Part shown: positions 9,203-21,179 of the stretch, piece after piece
Layout of the letters: every line of letters begins with the position of its first letter
Numbering within the stretch: the first letter of the stretch is position 1
Assembly (NCBI GenBank): GCA_900317105.1
Contig: ONFP01000010.1
Location: 1 to 64,000 of the forward strand
Length of the DNA stretch: 64,000 bases
From: an uncultured Succinatimonas sp.
GTDB lineage: Bacteria > Pseudomonadota > Gammaproteobacteria > Enterobacterales > Succinivibrionaceae
Direction of reading: 5' to 3'
Translations under genes and position numbers: made by a program
Notes under the pieces: generated by a model
Database searches by the model: none
The model's input: only the letters and a program-made list of their open reading frames with translations
Told to the model about the DNA's origin: nothing

Positions 9203-9338
9203 TAACAGTAGTTAAACGCTTACGACCTTTTGCACGACGACGTGATAAAACTTTACGACCGTCAGCAGTACGCATACGAACACGGAAACCGTGGGTCTTT
9301 TTACGCTTAGCAACATTTGGCTGGAAAGTACGCTTCAT
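9195..9338 (-). CDS. rpmH: Ribosomal protein L34 (47 aa)
   Basis: The short frame reads [20 protein letters not shown] then [20 protein letters not shown], which is unmistakably bacterial L34, with a C-terminal RLTTVNG slightly longer than in E. coli. It is the first gene of the leftward rpmH-rnpA-yidD-yidC-mnmE block and is divergent from dnaA. The rpmH/dnaA junction is a common origin-proximal landmark. Confidence 0.98.
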   Translation of the reverse strand: MKRTFQPNVAKRKKTHGFRVRMRTADGRKVLSRRRAKGRKRLTTVNG

Positions 9339-9546
9339 TTGTAACTCCAACGACGGGACAACCGCCTTAACAACATAAGGTGAATATTAATTACATTAAT
9401 CACCACTAACACAAAGTACGGTATTTTACATTGTAAATATACTTAAGGTCAACACGAATATGTGGTAAAATTATTCGCCATTATTAATTGAATGATATTT
9501 TTGATTAATTGATATTAATTATTATTATAAAAAGATAGGTTTTTTT
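9339..9546. promoter_or_regulatory. Divergent rpmH-dnaA intergenic region, possible origin segment
   Basis: These 208 bp are very A+T-rich near dnaA, with TTAATTGA-like repeats (about 9484-9525). They must hold promoters for both genes. I saw no exact TTATNCACA DnaA box, so an oriC assignment is not supported by sequence alone. Confidence 0.35.
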
Positions 9547-11022
9547 ATGGATTTGGTTCAAATCTGGCATGACGCTATTCAAAGTTGTAAACAGTCTATT
9601 AATGATCCGGAGAAACAGGCTATTTACGGTTTAATTGAATTCCAGGCATCTATTCAAATTATTGGTTCAGATTTATGTTTTATCTGTAATAACGATTTTA
9701 TGATGAAACTGATGTCTGAATATTCTCCTTCTTTATATATGGAGATTTCAAGATTATTAGGCAACAATAGTCTTGGTTTAAAGCTTATTTTAGCAAGTGA
9801 ACTTCAGAATTCACAGAATACTAATTCAGCTCAGCCAGCAAATTATGGCTATCAGGGTGAACCAAATAATCAGTCAGTAAATGGCTTCAATCCTAATCCA
9901 ACCCAGGTTATTTCTCAGCAGAACGGTAACATGTCGGCTCCTGTTCAGCAGCCGGTTTCTGCTCATCCTATGGGTAGAGCTGATAACATTAATCCAGATA
10001 AGACCTTTGAAAACTATGTTACTGATCCTGAGAACTCCCTGGTATATGCAATTGCTCAGAAAATTGCCCAGAATCCAGGCTCAGAATCATACAACCCATT
10101 CTACGTTTATGGTGGTTCAGGATTAGGTAAGACACATTTATTATGGGCTATTGCCAACAGAATCAGAGCAACTAAGCCAGAGATATCTGTTGTTTACATC
10201 CGTGCAGAGGAATTTATCAGAAAGTTTGTTGAATCCATGTCTAAAACAGGTCATGTTGATGAGCAGGTAAAATTCCAGGATTCATTCACACAGCACGATG
10301 TGTTCATCATGGATGATATTCAGTCTCTTACCAAAGGTGAGAAATCTAGAGACACTTTCTTCGAGATTATTGCCAACTATCTGGATAAACCTGGCAGTCA
10401 GCTGATTCTGGCATCTGACGTTGCTCCTGGTAATCTTAAGAATTTCCATCCTCGTCTGGTATCAAGATTCGGCTCTGGTGTATGTAGAGAGATTTATCCC
10501 CCATCAGCTGAAACCCGTGCAGCAATTACCTTACGTAAATGTAAGGAGCTTGATATTCAGCTTGACCATGATGTGGTTGATTACATTGCCAATAACATCA
10601 GATCAAGTGTTAGAGAGATTGAAGGCGCAATCAAGACTCTTAAGCAGCATATTGAAATTACCGGTAAGCAGATTACCTGCGATGATGCTGTAAAACTACT
10701 TTCCAACCTGGTTAATATTGACAGACAGGTAACCAGTATCGATGCTATTAAAGATCGTGTTGCCAAGGAATATGGAGTTACAGTAACTTCAATGGAATCT
10801 GCTGAGAGAAAGAAAGCTACATCTCTAGCACGTTCTATGGCTATGACACTTGCAAATGATCTTATTCCGAACTTATCATTAAATGACATTGGAAGAGCCT
10901 TTAACAAAGATCATTCCTCTGTGCATGAAGCAATAAAACGTACTCGCGAAAGAATCAGTGATGATCGAGAAGAACAGTCTGCAATTTATCAGAGACTGAT
11001 CCTGTCACTGAAGAAAGAGTAA
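9547..11022 (+). CDS. dnaA: Chromosomal replication initiator DnaA
   Basis: DnaA binds DnaA boxes, unwinds oriC and loads DnaB. The 491-residue protein shows domain I (1-90), a Gln/Asn/Pro-rich linker (about 91-155), an AAA+ ATPase with Walker A GGSGLGKTH (near 189-197) and Walker B FIMDDIQ, and the DNA-binding domain IV with NDIGRAFNKDHSSVHEAIKR. It heads dnaA-dnaN-recF-gyrB; dnaN starts 16 bp downstream. Confidence 0.99.
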   Translation: MDLVQIWHDAIQSCKQSINDPEKQAIYGLIEFQASIQIIGSDLCFICNNDFMMKLMSEYSPSLYMEISRLLGNNSLGLKLILASELQNSQNTNSAQPANYGYQGEPNNQSVNGFNPNPTQVISQQNGNMSAPVQQPVSAHPMGRADNINPDKTFENYVTDPENSLVYAIAQKIAQNPGSESYNPFYVYGGSGLGKTHLLWAIANRIRATKPEISVVYIRAEEFIRKFVESMSKTGHVDEQVKFQDSFTQHDVFIMDDIQSLTKGEKSRDTFFEIIANYLDKPGSQLILASDVAPGNLKNFHPRLVSRFGSGVCREIYPPSAETRAAITLRKCKELDIQLDHDVVDYIANNIRSSVREIEGAIKTLKQHIEITGKQITCDDAVKLLSNLVNIDRQVTSIDAIKDRVAKEYGVTVTSMESAERKKATSLARSMAMTLANDLIPNLSLNDIGRAFNKDHSSVHEAIKRTRERISDDREEQSAIYQRLILSLKKE

Positions 11023-11038
11023 TTGTGGAGTTTATCAG

Positions 11039-12172
11039 ATGAAATTCAGAGTCCTACTATCTAATTTAAAGAAACAGCTTGATGAGGTTGCTGGTATTGC
11101 AGGAACAGCTCCTAATAAAGAGGATATTACCCAGAATATTCTTATTAATGTATCTGAGAATTCCCTTAATCTGAAAGCCACAAATTACAATATTGAGCTT
11201 AAGACCATTATTCCTCTGGATGATGTTGAGTCTGACGGTGAGATTACAGTTAATGCCAACAAGTTACGTGATACCTTAAGTAACCTTGATATTAACAGTG
11301 TTGTTTCAATTACTCTAGATGAAGACAAGAATGTGCTGGTTATTTCAGATGGAAATACCTCATTTGAAATTCGTACCCGTTCATCAATTGATTTCCCTTC
11401 ATTTGAGCTTGAGGATATTGAGCAGGAAATCACCATTAAACAGTGTCTGCTGAAGTCAATTATTGATTCTTCAGTATTCTGCGTTTCCAATGAGGACTTC
11501 CGTGATTATCTGAAAGGTATCCGTTTTGAACTGAATGGTCAAAAACTTGAAATCTTCACTTCTGACGGTCACAGAATGGCTATTCTTGAGACACAGCTTT
11601 CAACCCAGAATGCTTCATCAGGTTCATTCGGTGCCATTATTACCAAGAAATGTGCGGCTCAGTTATCAAAGATTTTAAATGATTCTGGTGAATCAGAGGT
11701 TGTTCTAAAGTTTACCAAGAATGCTGTAAGAACTTCATGTAATAACTTTTCGCTTGCATCTAAGCTTATCAACTGTGGATACCCTAATGTAAGAACTGTT
11801 ATTCCAAAGTCCATCGATACTACAATCTCTATTCCTCGTGTTACTTTCAACAAGCTTATACAGCAGGTTTCTGTGCTGTCATCCAAGCGTGTTAACGGTG
11901 TATCATTTAGCTTCGGTAACGGAAAGGTAGATCTTAGATCAGAGAATTCAGAGCATGAAGTTGCTACTGCATCTTTGGCTTTACCTGATGCACAGACTCC
12001 AATTGAGATTTCTCTGAATGGTCAGTATGTTCGAGATGTTCTGAATGTAATCAAGACTGATAATGTCCTATTCTGCTTCAGCCAGCCTATGCTGAATGTT
12101 CTGATTAAATCAGACGCTTCAGACAATAACGAACTGCACGCTAGCTATATTATCAGTAAGGTAGTGGTCTAA
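11039..12172 (+). CDS. dnaN: DNA polymerase III beta sliding clamp
   Basis: This is the ring-shaped processivity clamp of Pol III. The 377-residue protein is slightly longer than E. coli DnaN (366) and keeps typical landmarks: MKFRVLLSNLKKQLDEVAGI at the start, FTSDGHRMAI in the middle domain, and a C-terminus (SDASDNNELHASYIISKVVV) shaped like the family's clamp-closing end. GTGGAG precedes the ATG. A strong hairpin separates it from recF. Confidence 0.98.
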   Translation: MKFRVLLSNLKKQLDEVAGIAGTAPNKEDITQNILINVSENSLNLKATNYNIELKTIIPLDDVESDGEITVNANKLRDTLSNLDINSVVSITLDEDKNVLVISDGNTSFEIRTRSSIDFPSFELEDIEQEITIKQCLLKSIIDSSVFCVSNEDFRDYLKGIRFELNGQKLEIFTSDGHRMAILETQLSTQNASSGSFGAIITKKCAAQLSKILNDSGESEVVLKFTKNAVRTSCNNFSLASKLINCGYPNVRTVIPKSIDTTISIPRVTFNKLIQQVSVLSSKRVNGVSFSFGNGKVDLRSENSEHEVATASLALPDAQTPIEISLNGQYVRDVLNVIKTDNVLFCFSQPMLNVLIKSDASDNNELHASYIISKVVV

Positions 12173-12181
12173 ATTTAACGT

Positions 12182-12209
12182 ATTGCGAAGAATATCCTTT
12201 CTTCGCAAT
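12182..12209 (+). terminator. Hairpin between dnaN and recF
   Basis: ATTGCGAAGAA / TTCTTCGCAAT forms an 11-bp perfect stem with a 6-base loop, followed by TAATCTTT. The weak U-run suggests partial termination or mRNA processing rather than a full stop before recF. Confidence 0.55.
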
Positions 12210-12217
12210 TAATCTTT

Positions 12218-15804
<3,587 letters not shown>

Positions 15805-15837
15805 TCTTTAGACAGTATTTTATTCTATTTAAACTTA

Positions 15838-15866
15838 AACCTGGCCACAGTGCCAGGTTTTTTATT
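15838..15866 (+). terminator. Terminator of the dnaA-gyrB block
   Basis: AACCTGGC / GCCAGGTT stem with a CACAGT loop followed by TTTTTATT. It separates gyrB from the gene-free array. Confidence 0.88.
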
Positions 15867-15982
15867 GTCTAATATTCGAGGTTACCTATAGAGGTTACCA
15901 GCGGTGATAACCTAATATTTTGAAATATAAACAATTATTATTAACTATACTTAAATGTTTTCTTTTTGTTTCTAATCATTTA

Positions 15983-15998
15983 TGTTCCACGTGGAACA
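15983..15998. promoter_or_regulatory. parS-like site 1, perfect
   Basis: Exact TGTTCCACGTGGAACA, flanked A/T to an 18-bp palindrome. Confidence 0.85.
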
Positions 15999-16133
15999 TC
16001 TGACAATATAATTCTTCCAATCATTAATTAGATAACCAATCGAATATGTCGTACTTATGTTAATCAGATGAAAATTATGAGTAATTATAAAAAACTTATA
16101 ACATTATTACGAAGATAATAAATATTAATAAAT

Positions 16134-16149
16134 TGTTCCACATGGAACA
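16134..16149. promoter_or_regulatory. parS-like site 2, one change
   Basis: TGTTCCACATGGAACA; the core CACGTG is CACATG. Confidence 0.7.
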
Positions 16150-16255
16150 TTAATAATTGATCAAATCGATAATTATTTCAAAATTTCAGTATATCTATAT
16201 TGTGTGTGCATTAAACAGATAGATATTATTAAATTATCGTATCTATGGATTATGA

Positions 16256-16271
16256 TGTTTTACATGGAACA
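16256..16271. promoter_or_regulatory. parS-like site 3, degenerate
   Basis: TGTTTTACATGGAACA; three differences, the right half-site is intact. Confidence 0.5.
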
Positions 16272-16328
16272 TATACATACCTGATTATATTCAGTGGATC
16301 AACATCAATTATCTACTAAATTTAAGGA

Positions 16329-16344
16329 TGTTCCACGTGGAACA
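16329..16344. promoter_or_regulatory. parS-like site 4, perfect
   Basis: Exact TGTTCCACGTGGAACA. Confidence 0.85.
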
Positions 16345-16448
16345 TTAATATTTGAATATATTTTTAATTCACTGAAATTTAATATTAACAATTTTATGTG
16401 GTTTTTTATTGTTAGATAGTAATTAATAAAAATATCTATTGAAAATAA

Positions 16449-16464
16449 TGTTCCACATGGAACA
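16449..16464. promoter_or_regulatory. parS-like site 5, one change
   Basis: TGTTCCACATGGAACA, the same variant as site 2. Confidence 0.7.
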
Positions 16465-16520
16465 TATTTTCTCAGAATATATAGTCTGGAATGATTTATT
16501 TTAACTAATGAATAAAAGTA

Positions 16521-16536
16521 TGTTCCATATAGAACT
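16521..16536. promoter_or_regulatory. parS-like site 6, degenerate
   Basis: TGTTCCATATAGAACT; four differences but still largely self-complementary. Confidence 0.4.
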
Positions 16537-16707
16537 ATTAAAATCATAGTAAAACTATGTTTTATTATTCTTTGATGGGGATTGGATGAGAATTCATCAT
16601 TTTTACATTTTGAATACTAATACAACTCTTATTCAGTCAAAATTTATATTGTTTCAATTGAAAACCATTATATCTAAAAACCAGAAACTGTGTTTACCTA
16701 GAAATAA

Positions 16708-16723
16708 TGTTCCATGTGGAACA
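16708..16723. promoter_or_regulatory. parS-like site 7, one change
   Basis: TGTTCCATGTGGAACA, the strand-mirror of the CACATG variant. Confidence 0.7.
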
Positions 16724-16889
16724 TAAATTAACAAATATAGATATATTGTGTATTAAATATTTGTTTTAATATTAGATTGGTATTCGTTAGATGTATTTTA
16801 ATATTACTAATAATAATGAAATATATATTTTAATACTTCGATTATTCCCTAACTGCTGCATTCAATTATATGAGGTTGAATTTTGAATA

Positions 16890-16905
16890 TGTTCCACGTG
16901 GAACA
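16890..16905. promoter_or_regulatory. parS-like site 8, perfect
   Basis: Exact TGTTCCACGTGGAACA. Confidence 0.85.
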
Positions 16906-17055
16906 TGAATATGCTGGTCAAATTCCTGAAACCTAGTTCATTCTGCATTTTAATTACCTGTTCTTGATAAATTACAATGGTAAAATAATAGTGTATTACA
17001 ATAAAATTACTGGTAAATAATCTATAATTAACTAGATTATTCTACTATTTTAAAT

Positions 17056-17071
17056 TGTTCCATGAGAAACC
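17056..17071. promoter_or_regulatory. parS-like site 9, degenerate
   Basis: TGTTCCATGAGAAACC; only the left half-site is intact. Confidence 0.4.
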
Positions 17072-17126
17072 TTAATTCTATGTTATTATTATCAACTTAT
17101 TTTTTACTAATATAATTGTATATAAA

Positions 17127-17142
17127 TGTTCCACGTGGAACA
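17127..17142. promoter_or_regulatory. parS-like site 10, perfect
   Basis: Exact TGTTCCACGTGGAACA. Confidence 0.85.
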
Positions 17143-17314
17143 TGAAAAATTGAGAAGTGATTATTTAGTACTGTTGGTGTTCTTTCTTTACACTCCAGAT
17201 TAGTATGTCAATTCACGTTACTTATATATTATGTATATACTAATCGTTTATTTCAGGACAGTTGGTCTAATAAATAACATATTAATTTATAACTTTAATA
17301 TTAATCATTACAAT

Positions 17315-17330
17315 TGTTCTACTTGCAACA
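17315..17330. promoter_or_regulatory. parS-like site 11, degenerate
   Basis: TGTTCTACTTGCAACA; three differences. Confidence 0.4.
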
Positions 17331-17453
17331 TCTTAAAGCTAAATTTATTATTTTTATTTTCTTAATATATTCTTATTTCTTATTTTTTCTGAATAAAATA
17401 AGATGGTTCGCGAATTTATAAGTTGTATTTTAATTTAGTTCATACAATTTAAA

Positions 17454-17469
17454 TGTTCCACGTGGAACA
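17454..17469. promoter_or_regulatory. parS-like site 12, perfect
   Basis: Exact TGTTCCACGTGGAACA. Confidence 0.85.
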
Positions 17470-17539
17470 TCTACACATGTTCACAAAATTCCACCCTTTA
17501 TCTAATCAATAATTACTAATTCTTTAAATCCAATTAATA

Positions 17540-17555
17540 TGTTCCACGTGGAACA
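17540..17555. promoter_or_regulatory. parS-like site 13, perfect
   Basis: Exact TGTTCCACGTGGAACA. Confidence 0.85.
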
Positions 17556-17697
17556 TAAAATTTATCCTCTAATATTCCGATTAGTTTTTAATAAAATCTC
17601 ATATTGATTTTATATTTTATGCTTACATGTAAATTCAACTGAAAAGTCTTTCTATATTTATATTATTCATTCGACTGATAATTATTGTTTTACGAAT

Positions 17698-17713
17698 TGT
17701 TCCACGTGGAACA
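17698..17713. promoter_or_regulatory. parS-like site 14, perfect
   Basis: Exact TGTTCCACGTGGAACA. Confidence 0.85.
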
Positions 17714-17778
17714 TTATATGTAGACTGTCAGTTCTAATTTGGATGATTTATAGGGAGTAATTTCAAGAATAGGTAGAT

Positions 17779-17794
17779 TGTTCCACGTGGAACA
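17779..17794. promoter_or_regulatory. parS-like site 15, perfect
   Basis: Exact TGTTCCACGTGGAACA; it directly abuts the glyS terminator. Confidence 0.85.
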
Positions 17795-17822
17795 TAAAAA
17801 AGGGCTCATAAAAATGAGCCCT
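17795..17822 (-). terminator. Terminator of glyQ-glyS
   Basis: AGGGCTCAT / ATGAGCCCT stem; read on the minus strand it is followed by TTTTTT. Confidence 0.88.
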
Positions 17823-17843
17823 GATTTTTAAGATTTGATTAAA

Positions 17844-19910
17844 TTAGTACAGAACTGAAATATCTGCAGTCTTAGCAATAATCTCGTGTAAGTTATTTAA
17901 TAATGCTAATCTGTTATTTTTGATATTTACATTTTCAGCATTAACCATAACATTCTCGAAGAAATTATCAACTGGATCTTTTAGTTCTGATAGAGCAGAT
18001 AATGCTTCAGTATAGTTGCTATCTGAATATAACTTAGATACCTTAACATCAACATTCTTAAGTACATTGAATAGCTTAACTTCTGCATCTTCTTTCAGAA
18101 GTGATTCATTGATGTTCTTATCAAAGTTATCAGCCTTGCTTAGAATGTTGTTGATTCTCTTATATGCTGAGGCAAGATTCTCTGCTTCAGGCAGAGACTT
18201 AAACTGTTTAACAGCTTTTACTCTATTATCGAAATCCAGAATATCCTGTGGATTTGTAGATAGAACTGCTAAGAAGATAGAAGCCTCAATGCCCTGATCC
18301 TGGTAATAAGCCTTTAGTCTGTTATAAACGAAGTTGATAACATTCTCTTTTGTTTCCTTAGACTTTAGTTTAGTCTCAAGGATAGAGCAGGCTTTCTCAA
18401 TTAGCTTATAGAAGTTGATTGAAATGTTGTTCTCAATCAGAATTCTAATTAAGCCAATAGCAGCTCTTCTTAAACCGAATGGATCCTTATCACCCTTAGG
18501 TAGCATGTTGATTCCAAAGATACCAACAAGAGTAATAATCTTCTCGGCAAGGCTTACAGAAATCTGTACAGGCTTTGTTGGAATGATGTCACCAGCAAAT
18601 CTTGGCAGGTACTGCTCGAAGATAGCATCTGAAACATCCTTATCTTCGTTATCAAGTTCTGCATAGTGCATACCCATAATACCCTGAGTATCAGTAAACT
18701 CGGTAACCATGGTTGTAGCAAGGTCACATTTTGCTAAATGAGCTGCTCGAGCTGCCTTAGATGCGTCAGCATTGATTTCATTAGCAATATACTTAGCTAA
18801 CTCTTCAACGCAGTCTGATCTAAAGGCTAGAGTACCAATATCCTTCTGGTAAACGATATTCTCAAGTTTCTTGAAGTATGATTCTAAGTTGTTCTTTCTA
18901 TCAGTCTGGAAGAAGAACTCAGCATCCGAAAGTCTAGGTCTTACAACTCTTTCGTTACCAGAAATCAGAGATGTAGGATCCTCTGGATTGATATTAGATG
19001 CAAAAGCAAATGAAGGAAGAAGCATGTTGTTCTTATCATAGATAGGGAAGTACTTCTGGTCACCCTTCATGGTATATACAAGAGCTTCTGCAGGAACCCT
19101 TAGGAATCTCTCTTCAAATGAAGCTTTGAAGATATGTGGCTCTTCAACGATAGACGTAACTTCCTCAACCAGTGAATCATCAAGATCAGCTTTACCATTA
19201 ACTGAGTTAGCAATATCGGTAACCTGTTTGATAATAGATGCCTTTCTCTCTTCGTAGTCAGCAACTACACGGCCTTCAGTTCTCAGCTGTTCAACATAAG
19301 TATCTGCTGACTTAATAACAACCTTCTGTGAACCAAGGAAGCGGTGTCCGTTGATTTCCTTTGATGACTCAACACCAAGAATGGAACCTGGAATTAAGTT
19401 ATCACCAAACAGCATGCATAGAGTATGTACAGGACGTACGAACTCTTCTCTCTTGTCACCCCAATGCATTAAACGTGGAATTGGCAGAGATTTAAGCGCA
19501 GTCTTGAATAACTCAGGAACAAGTTCAACAGTGTTAGCGCCTTTCTTAGTGGTTTTGATATACAGCCACTCACCCTTTGGTGTGGTTAATCTCTGAGCTT
19601 CCTCAATTTTGATTCCGTTAGCAGAAGCCCAGCCTAAAGCTGCTTTGGTAGGATTACCGTTAGCATCGAAAGCTGCCTTAACTGCAGGTCCCTTGATTTC
19701 AATCTCCTGATCCTGCTGCTTCTCTTCAAGAGCGGTAATGAATAATGCCAGTCTTCTTGGGGTTGCATACCATTTTGAAGACTCAAAATGAAGATTCTGA
19801 TCCTTTAACTGCTTTACAAATGAATCATGTAAAGACTGAGCAAGGGTACGTAAAGATTTTGGAGGTAATTCCTCTGTTCCTAGCTCTAAAAGTAAATTAT
19901 TGGTTGTCAT
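17844..19910 (-). CDS. glyS: Glycyl-tRNA synthetase beta subunit
   Basis: With GlyQ it forms the alpha2beta2 enzyme that charges tRNA-Gly. The 688-residue protein begins NNLLLELGTEELPPKSL, carries the family signatures TPRRLALFI and HPHIF-like EEPHIFKASFEERFLRVP, and ends with the DALR-type anticodon-binding region (about 580-688: FDNRVKAVKQF; DPVDNFFENVMVNAE). It starts 13 bp after the glyQ stop on the same strand. Confidence 0.98.
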   Translation of the reverse strand: MTTNNLLLELGTEELPPKSLRTLAQSLHDSFVKQLKDQNLHFESSKWYATPRRLALFITALEEKQQDQEIEIKGPAVKAAFDANGNPTKAALGWASANGIKIEEAQRLTTPKGEWLYIKTTKKGANTVELVPELFKTALKSLPIPRLMHWGDKREEFVRPVHTLCMLFGDNLIPGSILGVESSKEINGHRFLGSQKVVIKSADTYVEQLRTEGRVVADYEERKASIIKQVTDIANSVNGKADLDDSLVEEVTSIVEEPHIFKASFEERFLRVPAEALVYTMKGDQKYFPIYDKNNMLLPSFAFASNINPEDPTSLISGNERVVRPRLSDAEFFFQTDRKNNLESYFKKLENIVYQKDIGTLAFRSDCVEELAKYIANEINADASKAARAAHLAKCDLATTMVTEFTDTQGIMGMHYAELDNEDKDVSDAIFEQYLPRFAGDIIPTKPVQISVSLAEKIITLVGIFGINMLPKGDKDPFGLRRAAIGLIRILIENNISINFYKLIEKACSILETKLKSKETKENVINFVYNRLKAYYQDQGIEASIFLAVLSTNPQDILDFDNRVKAVKQFKSLPEAENLASAYKRINNILSKADNFDKNINESLLKEDAEVKLFNVLKNVDVKVSKLYSDSNYTEALSALSELKDPVDNFFENVMVNAENVNIKNNRLALLNNLHEIIAKTADISVLY

Positions 19911-19923
19911 GATATGTTAAATC

Positions 19924-20850
19924 CTAGTTATCCTTGTTTTCAGTCTTTTTGCACATTGGGAAACCTAGCTCTTCTCTAGATTTGTAATATGCTTCTGCAA
20001 CAGCTTTAGATAGAGTTCTGATTCTCAGGATAAATCTCTGACGCTCTGTTACTGAAATTGCATGTCTTGCATCTAACAGGTTGAAACAGTGAGCTGCCTT
20101 TAGAATTCTTTCATATGCTGGTAGAGGAAGTGGCTTCTCAAGATTCAGAAGATAGCTGCTTTCCTTTTCCATCTGGTCAAACATGCTGAATAAGAAATCA
20201 GTATCAGCATACTCAAAATTGTATGTAGACTGCTCTACCTCATTCTGATGGAATACATCACCGTAGGTGACATCGCCATTTGCTGTGTGAGCCCAGATTA
20301 AGTCATATACTGTCTTTTTCTTCTGGATGTACATAGCAAGACGCTCAAGACCATAGGTTAACTCACCGGTAACAGGGTAGCACTCAAGACCACCAACCTG
20401 CTGGAAGTAGGTAAACTGTGAAACTTCCATACCGTTCAGCCAGATTTCCCAGCCAAGACCCCAAGCTCCAAGAGTTGGGTTTTCCCAGTTGTCTTCAACA
20501 AAACGGATATCATTCTCTGTTGGGTCAAATCCAAGTTCCTTTAATGAGCCTAGGTATAACTCCTGAATGTTATCTGGAGAAGGCTTAAGAATAACCTGGA
20601 ACTGATAGTAGTGCTGTAATCTGTTTGGATTTTCACCGTAACGACCGTCAGTTGGTCTTCTTGATGGCTGAACATAGGCACATGATATTGGTTCAGGACC
20701 AAGTGATCTTAGGAAAGTCATAGGGTGAGAAGTACCAGCGCCGACTTCAAGATCGAATGGTTCTGCAATCATACAGCCATGTCGCATCCAGTAATCTTGT
20801 AGGGTAAGAATTAAACCTTGGAATGTTTGAAGGTCATATTTGTTAGACAT
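19924..20850 (-). CDS. glyQ: Glycyl-tRNA synthetase alpha subunit
   Basis: This is the catalytic class II synthetase subunit. The 308-residue protein reads [20 protein letters not shown] then [44 protein letters not shown] and [22 protein letters not shown], all diagnostic for GlyQ. It is first in the glyQS unit, and its upstream region faces the Na/Pi transporter gene. Confidence 0.98.
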   Translation of the reverse strand: MSNKYDLQTFQGLILTLQDYWMRHGCMIAEPFDLEVGAGTSHPMTFLRSLGPEPISCAYVQPSRRPTDGRYGENPNRLQHYYQFQVILKPSPDNIQELYLGSLKELGFDPTENDIRFVEDNWENPTLGAWGLGWEIWLNGMEVSQFTYFQQVGGLECYPVTGELTYGLERLAMYIQKKKTVYDLIWAHTANGDVTYGDVFHQNEVEQSTYNFEYADTDFLFSMFDQMEKESSYLLNLEKPLPLPAYERILKAAHCFNLLDARHAISVTERQRFILRIRTLSKAVAEAYYKSREELGFPMCKKTENKDN

Positions 20851-21179
20851 TTTTTGAACCTTGCTACGAATACAAAATAGATAAAGATCTATTCAAATAA
20901 AAAAATAAAAAAAAAGTTGCTACATTTTACCATTAAAGCGCATCAGTTTGCGCCTTTATTAGGGAAAAATAACCATAAAATTAAAGAAAAATGCAAAAAA
21001 GTTACATTTATAATCACCAGAAATGTAAATTGCGATTTTGCTAAACAGAGCAAAGTGTTTAAACAAATGTATGAGCAATAATTTGAGATAACTTTTATTT
21101 TTGCTATTTAGTTGAAATATAAATATATAAATCAAATTAGAATAGAACTTGTTATTTATTCAGAGAGTGAAGACAAGTT
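20851..21179. promoter_or_regulatory. Divergent glyQ/transporter spacer with two dyads
   Basis: Dyad one (20934-20958) is TAAAGCGCA/TGCGCCTTTA with one bulge. Dyad two (21002-21028) is TTACATTT/AAATGTAA around a TATAAT at 21009-21014, so a repressor there could block a promoter. No gene seen. Confidence 0.4.

Larger units (their letters stand above)
15983..17794. repeat. Array of 15 parS-like 16-bp palindromes (candidate centromere)
   Basis: The unit is TGTTCCACGTGGAACA, a perfect palindrome matching the chromosomal parS consensus bound by ParB/Spo0J. Perfect copies start at 15983, 16329, 16890, 17127, 17454, 17540, 17698 and 17779. Copies with one change (CACATG or CATGTG core) start at 16134, 16449 and 16708. 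Degenerate copies start at 16256, 16521, 17056 and 17315. Start-to-start spacings are 71-188 bp and irregular. The DNA between units is unique, A+T-rich and gene-free, so the motif is conserved while the spacers are not. Position next to gyrB, a few kb from dnaA, fits an origin-proximal ParB-loading site. No parA or parB is in the window. Site identity is seen; ParB binding is inferred. Confidence 0.85.
15805..17843. other. 2-kb gene-free, A+T-rich spacer between gyrB and glyS
   Basis: Only the two flanking terminators, a tandem GAGGTTACC pair (15878 and 15891) next to a GGTTACCA/TGATAACC dyad, and the parS-like array are seen. Open frames are short, interrupted and cross the palindromes, so I call no gene. 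I saw no exact TTATNCACA box. Confidence 0.7.

Noticed and set aside
9339..9546. Definite oriC call upstream of dnaA
   Set aside because: No exact DnaA boxes were found by eye; only A+T-richness and gene context support it.
16305..16547. 80-codon minus-strand open frame inside the parS-like array
   Set aside because: It runs across several palindromes, has poor coding character and no clear ribosome-binding site. Open frames are expected by chance in such A+T-rich DNA.
15983..17794. CRISPR array
   Set aside because: The 16-bp repeats are perfect palindromes, spacers vary from about 55 to 172 bp, and no cas genes are present. The unit matches parS.
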